Shown one piece after another: positions 9,059-18,370 of a stretch of 61,948 nucleotides of DNA. The position numbers and the translations under genes were made by a program. Location of the stretch: contig SHND01000018.1 in NCBI GenBank assembly GCA_004295045.1, positions 1 through 61,948 of the forward strand, in the 5' to 3' direction. Source of the stretch: Chloroflexota bacterium. Lineage in GTDB: Bacteria > Chloroflexota > Anaerolineae > UBA4142 > SHND01. The notes under the pieces are model-generated. The model ran no database searches. It was not told the origin of the DNA and saw nothing but the letters and a program-made list of their open reading frames with translations. Position 1 is the first letter of the stretch. Each line of letters begins with the position of its first letter.

Positions 9059-10598
9059 TTTCATCATCATCGGCGCGGGTCTCAACGGACTGACCGCTGC
9101 CGCGTATCTTGCCAAAGCGGGGAAAAAAGTTTTGGTGTTGGAACGCCGCGAAATCATTGGCGGCGCCGCGGTGACAGAAGAAATTTTTCCCGGATTCAAA
9201 TTGGATACGGTCACGCACAACGTCGCAGGGTTCGATGCCAACATCGCGCGCGATTTGAATTTGGCGCAGTATGGCTTGGAATTGATTCAGCCCGATGTCA
9301 GCGTGTTTGCCCCACAACGCGATGGTGGGGCAATTACCTTGTGGCGCGACGACGCGAAAACTGCCGATTCGATTCGCGTGTTTTCGCCGAACGACGCAAC
9401 CAAGTGGCGCGCGTTCCGCGAACGCATGGCAAAACTCGCGCGCGTGTTGGATTCGATTCACGCGTTGACGCCGCCAAGCATCACCACGACGAATCCTGCC
9501 GAATTATTTTCATTGGGCAAATTGGGTTTGCAAGTGCGCGGCTTGGGCAAACGCGACATGCCTGAATTTTTGCGCGCGCTGCCGATGCCGATTGCGGAAT
9601 TGCTTGATTACGAATTTGAGAATGATTTGTTGAAAGGCGCGCTCGCGGCGGGCGGGATTCACGGTTTGATGTTGGGACCGCTCGGCGTTGGCACGACGTA
9701 CAATTTTTTGCGCGGCGTGAATGATGGCGTCGTGCGCGCGACGACGTTCGTGCGCGGCGGAGTTGGAAAATTGGCGGACGCGTTAGCATCGGCAGCAAAA
9801 GCGCGCGGCGCGGAAATTCGCACCAACGCGCATGTCGTACAAATTCGCGTGCGTGACCAACGCGCCACAGGTGTTGTTCTCGCGTCGGGCGAAGAAATCA
9901 ACGCACCGCAAATTATTTCGAGCGCGGACCCCAAACAAACGTTTTTGCAACTCATTGACCCCATCGAACTCGACCCCACGTTTTGCGCGCGCATTCGCAA
10001 TATCCGCACGCGCGGCGTTTTTGCCAAAATGAATCTCGCGTTGGACGCGCTGCCGAATTTCAAAAACGCGACAGAGGAACAACTGCGCGGCACAATTTCG
10101 ATTAGCCCTAACATGATGTATCTCGAACGCGCGTATGATGATGCAAAATACGGAAACATTTCGCAGCAGCCGTATTTGGAAATTACGATTCCAACATTGC
10201 TCGACCCATCACGCGCGCCGCAGGGAAAGCATGTATTGTCGGTGTGGATGCAATATGTGGGGGAGAGATTGGAGACTGGAGACTTGAGACTAAAGAATGA
10301 ACAATTGGGTGATCTGGTGATTAGGACATTGAGCGACTACGCACCCAATCTCCAATCTCTAGTTCTCCATTCTCAGGTTCTCTCACCTTGCGACTTGCAA
10401 GAAATTTATTCCCTCCCGAACGGCGACATCAATCACGGACAAACGACGCTCGACCAATTTTTGTTTATGCGTCCCGTGCCGCATTTTGCAAATTATCGGA
10501 CGCCGCTGGAGGGATTGTTTTTCTGCGGCGCGGGCGCGCATCCGGGCGGAATTCCGTGCGCGGCGGGGCGGAACGCGGCGCGTGAAATTTTGAAATAA
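9042..10598 (+). CDS. FAD-dependent oxidoreductase, phytoene desaturase/PYROXD2-like (copy 2)
   Basis: 518-residue paralogue of the 6447-8033 product, with the same FAD motif (FIIIGAGLNGLTAAAYLAKAG) and the same C-terminal region (GAGAHPGGIPCAAGRNAAREIL). Around residues 408-450 the DNA resembles the GAGATTGGAGACT repeat family, giving GERLETGDLRLKNEQLG where copy 1 has a different sequence of equal length. It closes the operon and is followed by a terminator-like hairpin at 10650. Two paralogues side by side could act on different substrates or as a heteromer; neither is shown. Confidence 0.85.
   Translation: MSHSFDFIIIGAGLNGLTAAAYLAKAGKKVLVLERREIIGGAAVTEEIFPGFKLDTVTHNVAGFDANIARDLNLAQYGLELIQPDVSVFAPQRDGGAITLWRDDAKTADSIRVFSPNDATKWRAFRERMAKLARVLDSIHALTPPSITTTNPAELFSLGKLGLQVRGLGKRDMPEFLRALPMPIAELLDYEFENDLLKGALAAGGIHGLMLGPLGVGTTYNFLRGVNDGVVRATTFVRGGVGKLADALASAAKARGAEIRTNAHVVQIRVRDQRATGVVLASGEEINAPQIISSADPKQTFLQLIDPIELDPTFCARIRNIRTRGVFAKMNLALDALPNFKNATEEQLRGTISISPNMMYLERAYDDAKYGNISQQPYLEITIPTLLDPSRAPQGKHVLSVWMQYVGERLETGDLRLKNEQLGDLVIRTLSDYAPNLQSLVLHSQVLSPCDLQEIYSLPNGDINHGQTTLDQFLFMRPVPHFANYRTPLEGLFFCGAGAHPGGIPCAAGRNAAREILK
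10264..10362. repeat. Repeat-family palindrome inside an oxidoreductase gene
   Basis: AGAGATTGGAGACTGG (10264-10279) is followed about 70 bases later by CCAATCTCTAG (10352-10362), part of a longer imperfect inverted match. It lies wholly in frame in the copy 2 gene, and the protein alignment with copy 1 stays gap-free across it. Confidence 0.6.
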
Positions 10599-10649
10599 AT
10601 TCGCGGCGTTTGCGGCGACGTATTTTTGTTGCGTTGCACAATAGAGACA

Positions 10650-10677
10650 GGAACGTTCAGCGAGCGTTCCTTTTTTT
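10650..10677 (+). terminator. Rho-independent terminator after the catabolic operon
   Basis: GGAACG ... CGTTCC hairpin followed by seven T residues, about 50 bases past the copy 2 oxidoreductase stop and before the menaquinone promoter. Confidence 0.75.
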
Positions 10678-10699
10678 ATGCTTTTTTAATTGCCAATGG

Positions 10700-10708
10700 T
10701 GGTATAAT
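10700..10708 (+). promoter_or_regulatory. Probable extended -10 promoter of the men operon
   Basis: TGG followed by TATAAT (10703-10708) gives an extended -10 element. No good -35 box is seen at the usual distance. It is about 48 bases before the menF start. Confidence 0.5.
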
Positions 10709-10755
10709 AAGCATTGTTTGTAACAAAAATCACAAATTCAAGTTAGAGTTTCGAT

Positions 10756-12171
10756 ATGATTTCTCAAAAAACGCGGACGAATGAATTTGAATTGGCATTG
10801 CGACAGGGTTTTCGCCAAGCAACACGTTTGGGCAAACCAATTTTGGTGAGTGTTTCCGAACGCGTTGGCGAATTTGACGCGCTGGCGATTTTGCAGCGCG
10901 GCGCGCAGATGACCACCGCGCGCGCCTATTGGAAAGCGGCGCGCGATCAACTGACGCTCGTCGGTTTGGGCATCGCTCATGCGATAGATGGCGTTGAGTC
11001 ACCAAGGTTCCGGCAAGCTGCGGCTGACTGGCGTTATTTGTTGGCGGATGCGGTGATAGGGGACTCGCAGGGCTTGCCGGGTGTGGGTCCCCTAGTCCTC
11101 GGCGGCTTTGCGTTTGACGCGCTGCGTCATAAAACGCCGTTGTGGAAAAATTTTCCCGGCGCGCGCTTGGTCTTGCCGAAATTGCTGTTCACAAAAACGC
11201 GCGACGAATTTTGGTTGACGCGCAATGTCGTCATTGACCAAGAAACGCAAGTTGACTCGACGCTGTTGACGTTGAACGCGTTTGCCGAACGTGTGCGGCA
11301 AGAAATTTCCCGCGTCCTTCCACGCGCGGCGGCGCATGAAGTTGAAATGCGCGAACTCATTTCCGCGCACGCGTGGCAAAACATTGTTGCCGACGCAGTG
11401 GAAACGATTCGACGCGGCGATTTGGAAAAAGTTGTCGCGGCGCGCGCGGTGGAATTGCAAGCGGATGCGCCGTTCGATAGCATCCGCGCGCTCGATTATT
11501 TTTCAAAACACGCGCCGGGAACGTATCAATTTGCGTTCGCGCGCGAACAAGATATTTTTCTGGGCGCGACACCCGAACAACTGGTGTGCGTGCGCGCGGG
11601 AAAATTAGAAACGATGGGACTCGCGGGTTCGATGCCGCGCGGCGCGACGCCAACGCAAGACGAACAATTTGGAAACGAATTGCTCGCGAGCGCCAAAGAA
11701 CGCAGCGAGCAAGAAATTGTCGTGCGCGCGATGCGCGAAGTGTTAGGCGATACGTGCGTGCAGTTGCAAATGAGCGCGGCGCCAACGCTGTTGAAACTTG
11801 GCAGCATTCAACATTTGATTACGCGGTTCAATGGCAATTTGGCGAATGGCTATACGTTGTTGGATGTCGTTGAGCGTTTGCATCCGACGCCTGCGGTGGG
11901 TGGACGTCCGCGCGCGGCGGCGTTACAATGGCTGCGCGAACACGAACAACTGGATCGCGGTTGGTACGCGGGCGCGGTCGGTTGGGTGGACGCGAATTTG
12001 GAAGGCGAGTTCAGCGTTGCAATTCGTTCGGCGTTGTTGCAAGAATATGTGGCAACCCTTTTTGCCGGCTGCGGCATCGTTGCGGATTCGATCCCCGAAC
12101 GCGAATATGCAGAGGCAGTGTTAAAATTGAAACCGATGTTGGCGGCGTTACAGGTGACGGGTGACGAGTGA
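10756..12171 (+). CDS. menF: Isochorismate synthase MenF
   Basis: First step of menaquinone synthesis: chorismate to isochorismate, magnesium dependent. The 471-residue protein carries the chorismate-binding fold in its C-terminal half, with LEKVVAARAVEL, FLGATPEQLV, GLAGSMPRG, the HPTPAVGG signature and GCGIVADSIPEREYAE (metal and substrate binding). It opens a gene run matching the pathway: menD, menH, menB and menE follow on the same strand. The final codons lie in a GTGACGAGTGACG-type repeat that also covers the menD start. Confidence 0.94.
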   Translation: MISQKTRTNEFELALRQGFRQATRLGKPILVSVSERVGEFDALAILQRGAQMTTARAYWKAARDQLTLVGLGIAHAIDGVESPRFRQAAADWRYLLADAVIGDSQGLPGVGPLVLGGFAFDALRHKTPLWKNFPGARLVLPKLLFTKTRDEFWLTRNVVIDQETQVDSTLLTLNAFAERVRQEISRVLPRAAAHEVEMRELISAHAWQNIVADAVETIRRGDLEKVVAARAVELQADAPFDSIRALDYFSKHAPGTYQFAFAREQDIFLGATPEQLVCVRAGKLETMGLAGSMPRGATPTQDEQFGNELLASAKERSEQEIVVRAMREVLGDTCVQLQMSAAPTLLKLGSIQHLITRFNGNLANGYTLLDVVERLHPTPAVGGRPRAAALQWLREHEQLDRGWYAGAVGWVDANLEGEFSVAIRSALLQEYVATLFAGCGIVADSIPEREYAEAVLKLKPMLAALQVTGDE

Positions 12172-12178
12172 CGAGGTG
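12152..12178. repeat. GTGACGRGTGACG repeat at the menF/menD junction
   Basis: Near-tandem units AGGTGACGGGTGACGAGTG followed by ACGAGGTGA. It spans the menF stop and lies just before the menD start. A reverse-strand relative (CACCCGTCACTCGCCACTCG) is at 43436-43455 inside uvrC. Confidence 0.55.
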
Positions 12179-13954
12179 ATGAATCTTTCGCACGAAAATA
12201 TAACGTGGTTGTATGTCCGCGCGTTTGTGGATGAATTGGCGCGCAGTGGCATCCGCCACGTTTGTCTTTGCCCGGGCTCGCGTTCGACGCCGTTGGCGAT
12301 GACGTTCGCGGACGATGAACGTTTTCGCTTGTGGATGCATCTCGACGAACGTTCATGCGCGTTTTTTGCGTTGGGCTTGGCGAAAGCGTCACGCGAACCT
12401 GTCGTGCTCGTTTGTACATCGGGAACCGCCGCCGCGAATTTTTTTCCGGCGATTGTAGAAGCATCGCTCGCGCGCGTGCCTTTGATTGTCCTCACCGCTG
12501 ACCGTCCGCCCGAACTGCGCGATACGGGCGCGGCGCAGACGATTGACCAAATCAAAATTTACGGCGCGTACGCGAAATGGTTTGCTGAAATCGCGCTGCC
12601 CGAAGCAAATGTTGAAATGCTGCGTTATGCGCGAACGTTCGCATGTCGTGCGGTGGCGCAAGCGAACGAAACACCCGCCGGCGTCGTGCATTTCAACATG
12701 CCGTTCCGCGAGCCGCTTGTGCCAAGCGCAGCCGATTTCTCTGTCAGCGAAAATGAACGCGACGCATTTTTCGGGCGCGCGGATGGAAAAGCATTTGTCG
12801 AAATTTCGCGCGCGAAAATCATTCCTGATGAAAAAATAATTTCAACTCTCGCTCAATCTCTCGCCCAAAGCGAACGCGGCTTGATTGTCGCGGGAATGCA
12901 AAATGACGCGGAATTTTCCGCTGCGGTGACAAAATTGGCGAACGCGTTGGGCTATCCCATTTTGGCTGACCCATTGTCGCAAGTGCGCTGCGGCGAGCAT
13001 TGCCGCGAAAATGTGATGGATTCGTATGACGCGTTTATGCGCGACGCGAGAATGGTCAAGGAACTCGCGCCCGAAATCGTTTTGCGTTTCGGCGCGATTC
13101 CGACGTCGAAACCGGTGTTACAGTATTTGCAACAGTACGCTACAGCGCGGCAAATTTTGATTGACGACGGCGGCTGGAATGAGCCCGCGCACATTGCGAG
13201 CGAGATGATTCGGAGCGACGCCGTTTTGTTTTGTGACGCGTTGTCGAAAGAAATCTCGGCGCCGCGCGCAAAATCCGCGTGGCTCGAACAATGGCAAACG
13301 CTTAACACGCGAACAAAATCTGTGGTCAACCTTCAACTTGCAACCCTTAACGAATTTTTTGAAGGACGCGTATTTTCCGAACTCACAGAATTATTGCCAG
13401 ACCGCGCGACTTGTTTTTTGAGTAGCAGTATGCCCGTGCGCGATGCGGACACCTTCTTGGCATCGAACGCGCGCAACATTCGTTTTCTCTCGAATCGCGG
13501 CGCGAATGGAATTGATGGTGTGGTTTCCACCGCGCTGGGCGCGGGCGCGGCGAGCGAGGGAAAATTGGTTCTTGTGATTGGTGACCTCGCGCTGTATCAC
13601 GATTTGAACGGCTTGCTCGCCGCGAAATTGCACAAATTGAACGCGCTGATTATTTTGCTCAACAATGACGGCGGCGGAATTTTTTCGTTCTTGCCGCAAG
13701 CGACGCATCCAAAGAATTTTGAAAAATTGTTCGGCACGCCGCACGGTTTGAATTTTGAACATGCCGCAAAAATGTATGATGCGAACTTTGTGGATGTAAA
13801 AGACTGGGATGAATTTCGCGCGGCGGTGACGAATGGGTTGCGCGCGGACGGATTGAACATTGTGCAAGTGAAAACGAATCGGGAGACGAATGTGACGATG
13901 CATCGCGCGGTGTGGCGGGCGGTGTCAAACAACTTGGGACAAATTGAAAAATAG
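12179..13954 (+). CDS. menD: 2-succinyl-5-enolpyruvyl-6-hydroxy-3-cyclohexene-1-carboxylate synthase MenD
   Basis: Thiamine-diphosphate enzyme joining isochorismate and 2-oxoglutarate. It begins MNLSHENITWLYVRAFVDEL, with VCLCPGSRSTPLA and the catalytic-type Glu region near LDERSCAFFALG. The ThDP motif starts at GDLALYHDLNG and reaches the LNNDGGGIFSFLPQ loop, which is diagnostic for MenD. The ATG at 12179 is preferred; a GTG at 12161 is in frame but lies in the repeat and would overlap menF. About 591 residues, normal for the family. Confidence 0.94.
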   Translation: MNLSHENITWLYVRAFVDELARSGIRHVCLCPGSRSTPLAMTFADDERFRLWMHLDERSCAFFALGLAKASREPVVLVCTSGTAAANFFPAIVEASLARVPLIVLTADRPPELRDTGAAQTIDQIKIYGAYAKWFAEIALPEANVEMLRYARTFACRAVAQANETPAGVVHFNMPFREPLVPSAADFSVSENERDAFFGRADGKAFVEISRAKIIPDEKIISTLAQSLAQSERGLIVAGMQNDAEFSAAVTKLANALGYPILADPLSQVRCGEHCRENVMDSYDAFMRDARMVKELAPEIVLRFGAIPTSKPVLQYLQQYATARQILIDDGGWNEPAHIASEMIRSDAVLFCDALSKEISAPRAKSAWLEQWQTLNTRTKSVVNLQLATLNEFFEGRVFSELTELLPDRATCFLSSSMPVRDADTFLASNARNIRFLSNRGANGIDGVVSTALGAGAASEGKLVLVIGDLALYHDLNGLLAAKLHKLNALIILLNNDGGGIFSFLPQATHPKNFEKLFGTPHGLNFEHAAKMYDANFVDVKDWDEFRAAVTNGLRADGLNIVQVKTNRETNVTMHRAVWRAVSNNLGQIEK

Positions 13955-13956
13955 CG

Positions 13957-14778
13957 ATGCACTTGAAAATTCATGGTGTCAGGTACAACATCGAGCGCGC
14001 GGGGCAGGGCGACGCCCTTGTGTTGCTGCATGGTTTTACGGGCAGCGCGGAAAATTGGCGCGAACACATTTCTGTTTTTGAAAAACAATTCTCGGTTGTG
14101 GCGCTCGATTTTTTGGGACACGGCAAATCGGAAGCGCCGAACGCGCCGCTGCGTTATCGGATGGAATGGTGTGTGGCAGATTTGCGCGAAATTTTGGACG
14201 AGTTGGAAATCGCAACCGCGAATCTTTTGGGCTATTCGATGGGCGGACGCGTCGCGCTGCATTTTGCGAACGCGTATCCCGAACGCGTCACGAGTTTGAT
14301 TTTGGAGAGCGCGTCGCCGGGAATTCAAAACGAAGCGGAACGAGATGCGCGACGCGCGAGCGATGGGGAACTCGCCGCAAAAATTGAACGCGAGGGCATT
14401 GCCAAGTTTGTTGAATACTGGACGAACCTCCCGTTATTCGCAACGCAGACGCGTTTGCCTGAATCCGCGCGCGAAAAATTAAAACAACAGCGTTTGCAAA
14501 ACAGCGCGCTGGGTTTGGCGAACAGTTTGCGCGGCTTGAGCGTTGGTGTCCAAGCGTCGTTGTGGAATGTTTTGCCGGGCATCCGAATCCCGACTTTGCT
14601 CATCGCGGGACAACGCGACGAAAAATTTTCGACGCTTGCACGCGAAATGTCCAACGCGATGCCGAACGCGGAAATGAACATTGTTACAGACGCAGGACAC
14701 ACCGTTCATCTCGAACAACCGAAAATTTTTGATGAAATCGTTTCGGAATACCTCAAGAGATTGGAGACTAGAGACTAG
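13957..14778 (+). CDS. menH: MenH-like alpha/beta hydrolase (SHCHC synthase)
   Basis: 273-residue alpha/beta hydrolase, in pathway order after menD with only two bases between. MenH removes pyruvate from SEPHCHC to give SHCHC. Features: LLHGFTGSAENW (oxyanion region), the nucleophile elbow GYSMGGR and the C-terminal catalytic His in DAGHTVHLEQP. The last residues (RLETRD) are encoded by a GAGATTGGAGACTAG repeat, so the original C-terminus was probably slightly different. Assignment rests on fold plus operon position. Confidence 0.87.
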   Translation: MHLKIHGVRYNIERAGQGDALVLLHGFTGSAENWREHISVFEKQFSVVALDFLGHGKSEAPNAPLRYRMEWCVADLREILDELEIATANLLGYSMGGRVALHFANAYPERVTSLILESASPGIQNEAERDARRASDGELAAKIEREGIAKFVEYWTNLPLFATQTRLPESAREKLKQQRLQNSALGLANSLRGLSVGVQASLWNVLPGIRIPTLLIAGQRDEKFSTLAREMSNAMPNAEMNIVTDAGHTVHLEQPKIFDEIVSEYLKRLETRD

Positions 14779-14801
14779 AGACTTGCTAGTCTCCAATCTC
14801 T
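14756..14801. repeat. Perfect 16-base inverted repeat over the menH 3' end
   Basis: AGAGATTGGAGACTAG (14756-14771) and CTAGTCTCCAATCTCT (14786-14801) are exact reverse complements with a 14-base centre. The menH stop lies in the centre. Same arm as at 442-457. No T-tract follows, so this is a repeat element rather than a standard terminator. Confidence 0.8.
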
Positions 14802-14824
14802 AATCTCCATTCTCTCCCAATTCA

Positions 14825-15649
14825 ATGTCAATCAAGTGGAAACCAATCAAAGAATACACGGACATTTTGTACGAACACGCGGCGGATGAAGCGATTGCAA
14901 AAATCACAATCAATCGCCCGCAACGGCGCAACGCGTTTCGTCCGCTAACGGTTACCGAAATGTTGGACGCGTTCACGCACGCGCGCGATGATGCGGATAC
15001 CGGCGTGATTCTCTTGACCGGCGCGGGCGACAAGGCATTTTGTTCGGGCGGCGACCAAGCCGTGCGCGGCAAAGGCGGTTACATCGGGCAGGACAAAATT
15101 CCGCGCTTGAATGTTTTGGATTTGCAAAGATTGATTCGCGTGATTCCGAAACCGGTGATTGCGGTTGTCGCGGGGTATGCGGTTGGCGGCGGACATGTTT
15201 TGCACGTCGTTTGCGATTTGACGATTGCGGCAGAGAACGCGATTTTTGGACAAACGGGTCCGAAAGTGGGCAGTTTCGACGGCGGTTACGGCGCGGGCTA
15301 TTTGGCGCGCATCGTCGGACACAAAAAAGCGCGTGAGATTTGGTACTTGTGCCGTCAATACAACGCGCAGCAAGCGTTGGAAATGGGCTTGGTGAATACG
15401 GTTGTGCCGCTGGAAAAATTGCACGAGGAAGCGATACAGTGGGCGCGCGAAATTTTGGAAAAAAGTCCGCTCGCGATTCGTCTGCTCAAAGCCGCGTTCA
15501 ATGCGGACACGGACGGACTCGCCGGTTTGCAGCAACTCGCGGGGGATGCAACATTGTTGTTCTATTTGAGTGAAGAAGCGCAAGAAGGCAAGAACGCGTT
15601 TTTGGAAAAACGGAAACCCGATTTTTCAAAATACCCTCGTTTGCCGTGA
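14825..15649 (+). CDS. menB: 1,4-dihydroxy-2-naphthoyl-CoA synthase MenB
   Basis: Crotonase-fold enzyme closing the naphthoquinone ring from o-succinylbenzoyl-CoA. The 274 residues contain [49 protein letters not shown] (oxyanion hole) and [29 protein letters not shown]. The GSFDGGYG segment with its catalytic Asp separates MenB from generic enoyl-CoA hydratases, and the C-terminus [11 protein letters not shown] is typical of MenB. Fourth gene of the men run. Confidence 0.96.
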   Translation: MSIKWKPIKEYTDILYEHAADEAIAKITINRPQRRNAFRPLTVTEMLDAFTHARDDADTGVILLTGAGDKAFCSGGDQAVRGKGGYIGQDKIPRLNVLDLQRLIRVIPKPVIAVVAGYAVGGGHVLHVVCDLTIAAENAIFGQTGPKVGSFDGGYGAGYLARIVGHKKAREIWYLCRQYNAQQALEMGLVNTVVPLEKLHEEAIQWAREILEKSPLAIRLLKAAFNADTDGLAGLQQLAGDATLLFYLSEEAQEGKNAFLEKRKPDFSKYPRLP

Positions 15650-15831
15650 AACCTGACGCAATACATCACAATTTGATCATTGGGACACAGATTGCACAGA
15701 TTTACACAGATGAAGAAATCTAAAATCTGTGGTATCTGTGGCATCTGTGTCCAAAAATGTGATCTACTATGACGGGTTTTTGGAGCGAATGTTTTAGGAT
15801 TCACAACTCGCGTTGAAAACCCGTCAGGTTT
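15646..15831. repeat. Nested intergenic palindromes between menB and menE
   Basis: The gap holds nested inverted repeats. An outer pair is AAACCTGACG/CGTCAGGTTT. A central element, GGACACAGAT (15683) to ATCTGTGTCC (ending 15752), has inner copies of CACAGAT and ATCTGTG. A separate pair is GACGGGTTTT/AAAACCCGTC. No gene is seen; the CACAGAT element belongs to the dispersed short repeats. Confidence 0.65.
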
Positions 15832-15840
15832 GATACATTG

Positions 15841-17430
15841 ATGCAAGATTGGCTCGCACAACGCGCGATGCGTTCGCCCGAACGTGTCGCGTTATTTTTT
15901 CGTGACGCGCAGTGGACGTGGCGCGAACTTGACGCGCGTGTGAATCACGTTGCTGCGCAACTCGACGCGCGCGGAATTTCGCAAAACACGCGCGTTGCGG
16001 TGTTGATGCAAAACAGCGACGCGTATGTTGTTCTCGTTCACGCGCTCGCGCGCATCGGCGCAGTACTCGTGCCAATCAACACGCGTTTGACCGCGAACGA
16101 AATCGAATGGCAGTTGAATCACGTTCACGCGCGATTTTTGATTTACGATAACGCAAACTCCGCGACAGCGGCGCAAGCAACTCAAAGCATTTCTGAACTC
16201 CGCCCCATTTCTTTGGACGAATTGCAATCTTTAACTTTTCCACCCAACACGAAACAGAGTTTTAATCGAAAATCGAAAATCGAAAATCGAAAATCAGAAA
16301 TCTCCAATCTCCAGTCTCCAGTCTCGAATCTCGATTCGCCCCACGCGATTCTTTTCACCTCTGGCACAACCGGCAAATCAAAAGGCGCGATGTTGACGTA
16401 TGCAAATCATTGGTGGAACGCGATGGGTTCGGCGTTGAACTTGGGATTGCATGACGATGATGTGTGGCTGCTGTGTATGCCGCTGTTTCATATCGGCGGG
16501 TTGGCGATTGTTTTGCGGAGCGTGATTTATGGAAATCCCGTTGTGTTGCACGAGGCATTTGACGCGGGCGCGGTGAATCGCGCGTTTGATGAACAACGCG
16601 TGACAATTGTTTCGCTAGTGAGCACGATGCTGCGACGCGTCTTGGACGCGCGCGGCGAAAAACCATTTCCCGAAACGTTGCGCGCGATTTTGCTCGGCGG
16701 CGGACCCGCGCCGAAAGATTTGTTGGAACGCTGCGCGGAAAAAAATGTGCCTGTCGTGCAGACGTACGGTTTGACCGAAGCGGCATCGCAAGTGGCGACG
16801 CTCGCGCCAAGCGACGCGTTACGCAAATTGGGCTCGGCAGGCAAGCCATTGTTCGGCGTCGAATTGAAAATTGAACATGACGCGCGCGACAAAGTTGGCG
16901 AAATTTTGATTCGCGGCGCGACGGTGATGCAAGAATACGCGGAGGACGCGCAAGCAACGCAGCGCGCGTTTCGCGGCGGCTGGTTTCACACAGGCGACTT
17001 GGGTTATTTGGACGACGAAGGATATTTGTACGTTCTCGCGCGGCGCAACGATTTGATTGTTTCCGGTGGCGAGAACATTTATCCTGCGGAAATCGAGAAT
17101 GTGTTGAACGCGCATCCTGCGATTCTCGAAGCGGTGGTGATTGGCGCGCAAGATGCGGAATGGGGGCAAACGCCGGTGGCGTATTGTGTAGTGCGCGAGA
17201 AAATTTCTGCGAACGCGGATGAATTGAAAATGTATTGCGCGGAAAAATTGGCGCGTTACAAAATTCCGTCGGAATTTGTTTTTGTTGAAAATTTACCGCG
17301 CAACGCGTCGGGAAAAATTTTGCGGCGCGAGTTGGCAGAACAATGGACGCGGATGAACGTGGATGAACGCGGAATAACAAATTACAAGACGCGCGCGAGA
17401 ATCAACCCCGAAGCAAACAACAGCGCATAA
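15841..17430 (+). CDS. menE: o-Succinylbenzoate-CoA ligase MenE
   Basis: Adenylate-forming ligase making o-succinylbenzoyl-CoA. Motifs: ILFTSGTTGKSKGAMLTY (P-loop), QTYGLTEAASQ, the HTGDLGYLDDEGYLYV hinge and the C-terminal NASGKILRREL with the catalytic Lys. An unusual stretch of about 25 residues before the P-loop (FNRKSKIENRKSEISNLQSP) is encoded by tandem AAAATCG and GGAGACT-type repeats. The C-terminal tail past RREL ([12 protein letters not shown]) is also repeat-derived, and its last 49 bases overlap menA on the other strand. The ATG at 15841 is used; a TTG lies just before. Confidence 0.93.
   Translation: MQDWLAQRAMRSPERVALFFRDAQWTWRELDARVNHVAAQLDARGISQNTRVAVLMQNSDAYVVLVHALARIGAVLVPINTRLTANEIEWQLNHVHARFLIYDNANSATAAQATQSISELRPISLDELQSLTFPPNTKQSFNRKSKIENRKSEISNLQSPVSNLDSPHAILFTSGTTGKSKGAMLTYANHWWNAMGSALNLGLHDDDVWLLCMPLFHIGGLAIVLRSVIYGNPVVLHEAFDAGAVNRAFDEQRVTIVSLVSTMLRRVLDARGEKPFPETLRAILLGGGPAPKDLLERCAEKNVPVVQTYGLTEAASQVATLAPSDALRKLGSAGKPLFGVELKIEHDARDKVGEILIRGATVMQEYAEDAQATQRAFRGGWFHTGDLGYLDDEGYLYVLARRNDLIVSGGENIYPAEIENVLNAHPAILEAVVIGAQDAEWGQTPVAYCVVREKISANADELKMYCAEKLARYKIPSEFVFVENLPRNASGKILRRELAEQWTRMNVDERGITNYKTRARINPEANNSA
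16262..16337. repeat. In-frame short repeats inside menE
   Basis: Four tandem copies of AAAATCG (about 16265-16293) are followed by GGAGACT-family sequence in reverse orientation (TCTCCAATCTCCAGTCTCC). The translation is a low-complexity insert just before the ATP-binding loop. The AAAATCG tandem recurs in uvrC at 43291-43326. Confidence 0.75.
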
Positions 17431-18290
17431 ACAAATTCCAGACGCGCGGTGCCTGCGAGCGCGGCATTCAACGCGCGCCCGCGTTCGTTTTGCACGAGGC
17501 GAAGAAGGGGACGCGCGAGGGGCAGCGAACCCCACGCAAGCAATACCCACAACAATTCAAAATCGAAAAAAACAAACGTGAGCGGAATCAAATACGCGAG
17601 CGCAAGGAACACGCGATATTCCCATTTTGCCGCGTTCACGCCGAAACGAACGGCGAGCGTTTTTTTCCCCGCCGCGCGGTCAGTGTCAATGTCGCGCAGA
17701 TTGTTCACAACCAAAATCGCGCACGCGAGCAAGCCGATGGGAATCGCCGCGAGCCACGCGAGTGGCGAGACCGTTCCTGCTTGAACAAAGTACGTTCCGC
17801 AAACGGCTGCCAAGCCGAAAAAGAGAAAGACAAAAACTTCGCCCAACCCCAAATAGCCGAGTGGAAACGGTCCGCCCGTGTACGCAATCGCGCAGAGGAT
17901 TGCTAAAATTCCAATCACCAAAATTACCCAGCCGCCGACATAAATCAGATACAAACCAATCAACGCGGCGAGACCTAATGACACGCACATTCCAATCAAA
18001 ACTTGATTCGGCGCGAGCAAGCCCATTTGCGTTACGCGCGGCGGTCCCAACCGTTCGTGCGTGTCCGCGCCTTTTTTGAAATCGAACACATCGTTCGCCA
18101 AGTTTGCGCCGATTTGTAACAAGAGCGCGCCGAGCAGCGCGGCGAGCGCGGGGAAAAATTGAAACGCGTTATCGTAAAACGCGAGCGCAGAGCCGACAAG
18201 CACGGGCGCGGCGGCGGCGGGCAAAGTGCGCGGACGAATTGCAAGCCACCAAATTTCGAGCGGCGATTTTTTTGTGGAAGAGGCAATCAT
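17382..18290 (-). CDS. menA: 1,4-dihydroxy-2-naphthoate polyprenyltransferase MenA
   Basis: UbiA-family membrane prenyltransferase that attaches the isoprenoid tail to 1,4-dihydroxy-2-naphthoate. Features: [25 protein letters not shown] at the N-terminus, the first Asp-rich motif [21 protein letters not shown], the second Asp-rich motif [20 protein letters not shown], and about eight hydrophobic helices. The ATG at 18290 is chosen because the longer frame upstream only translates a dispersed repeat (FICVNPRPF). It is 80 bases downstream of menG on the same strand and convergent with menE, overlapping it by 49 bases. Confidence 0.94.
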   Translation of the reverse strand: MIASSTKKSPLEIWWLAIRPRTLPAAAAPVLVGSALAFYDNAFQFFPALAALLGALLLQIGANLANDVFDFKKGADTHERLGPPRVTQMGLLAPNQVLIGMCVSLGLAALIGLYLIYVGGWVILVIGILAILCAIAYTGGPFPLGYLGLGEVFVFLFFGLAAVCGTYFVQAGTVSPLAWLAAIPIGLLACAILVVNNLRDIDTDRAAGKKTLAVRFGVNAAKWEYRVFLALAYLIPLTFVFFDFELLWVLLAWGSLPLARPLLRLVQNERGRALNAALAGTARLEFVYALLFASGLILARVL

Positions 18291-18296
18291 ATTCGG

Positions 18297-18335
18297 AAAG
18301 GGACGCGGATTAACGCAGATAAACGCGGAAAATGC
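18297..18335. repeat. ACGCGGATTAACGC repeat between menG and menA
   Basis: Near-tandem units of the type GACGCGGAT, TAACGCAGAT, AAACGCGGAAA. A relative (GGACGCGGATGAACGTGG) forms the 3' end of menE at about 17343-17378. It gives spurious upstream frame extensions for menA. Confidence 0.6.
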
Positions 18336-18370
18336 GAAACCATTGTGAAAAAAAGATCGCGAATGGATTA

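Noticed and set aside
16355..17380. Minus-strand 341-codon frame antisense to menE
   Set aside because: menE has all its ligase motifs on plus; the antisense product is Arg/Pro-rich without pattern.
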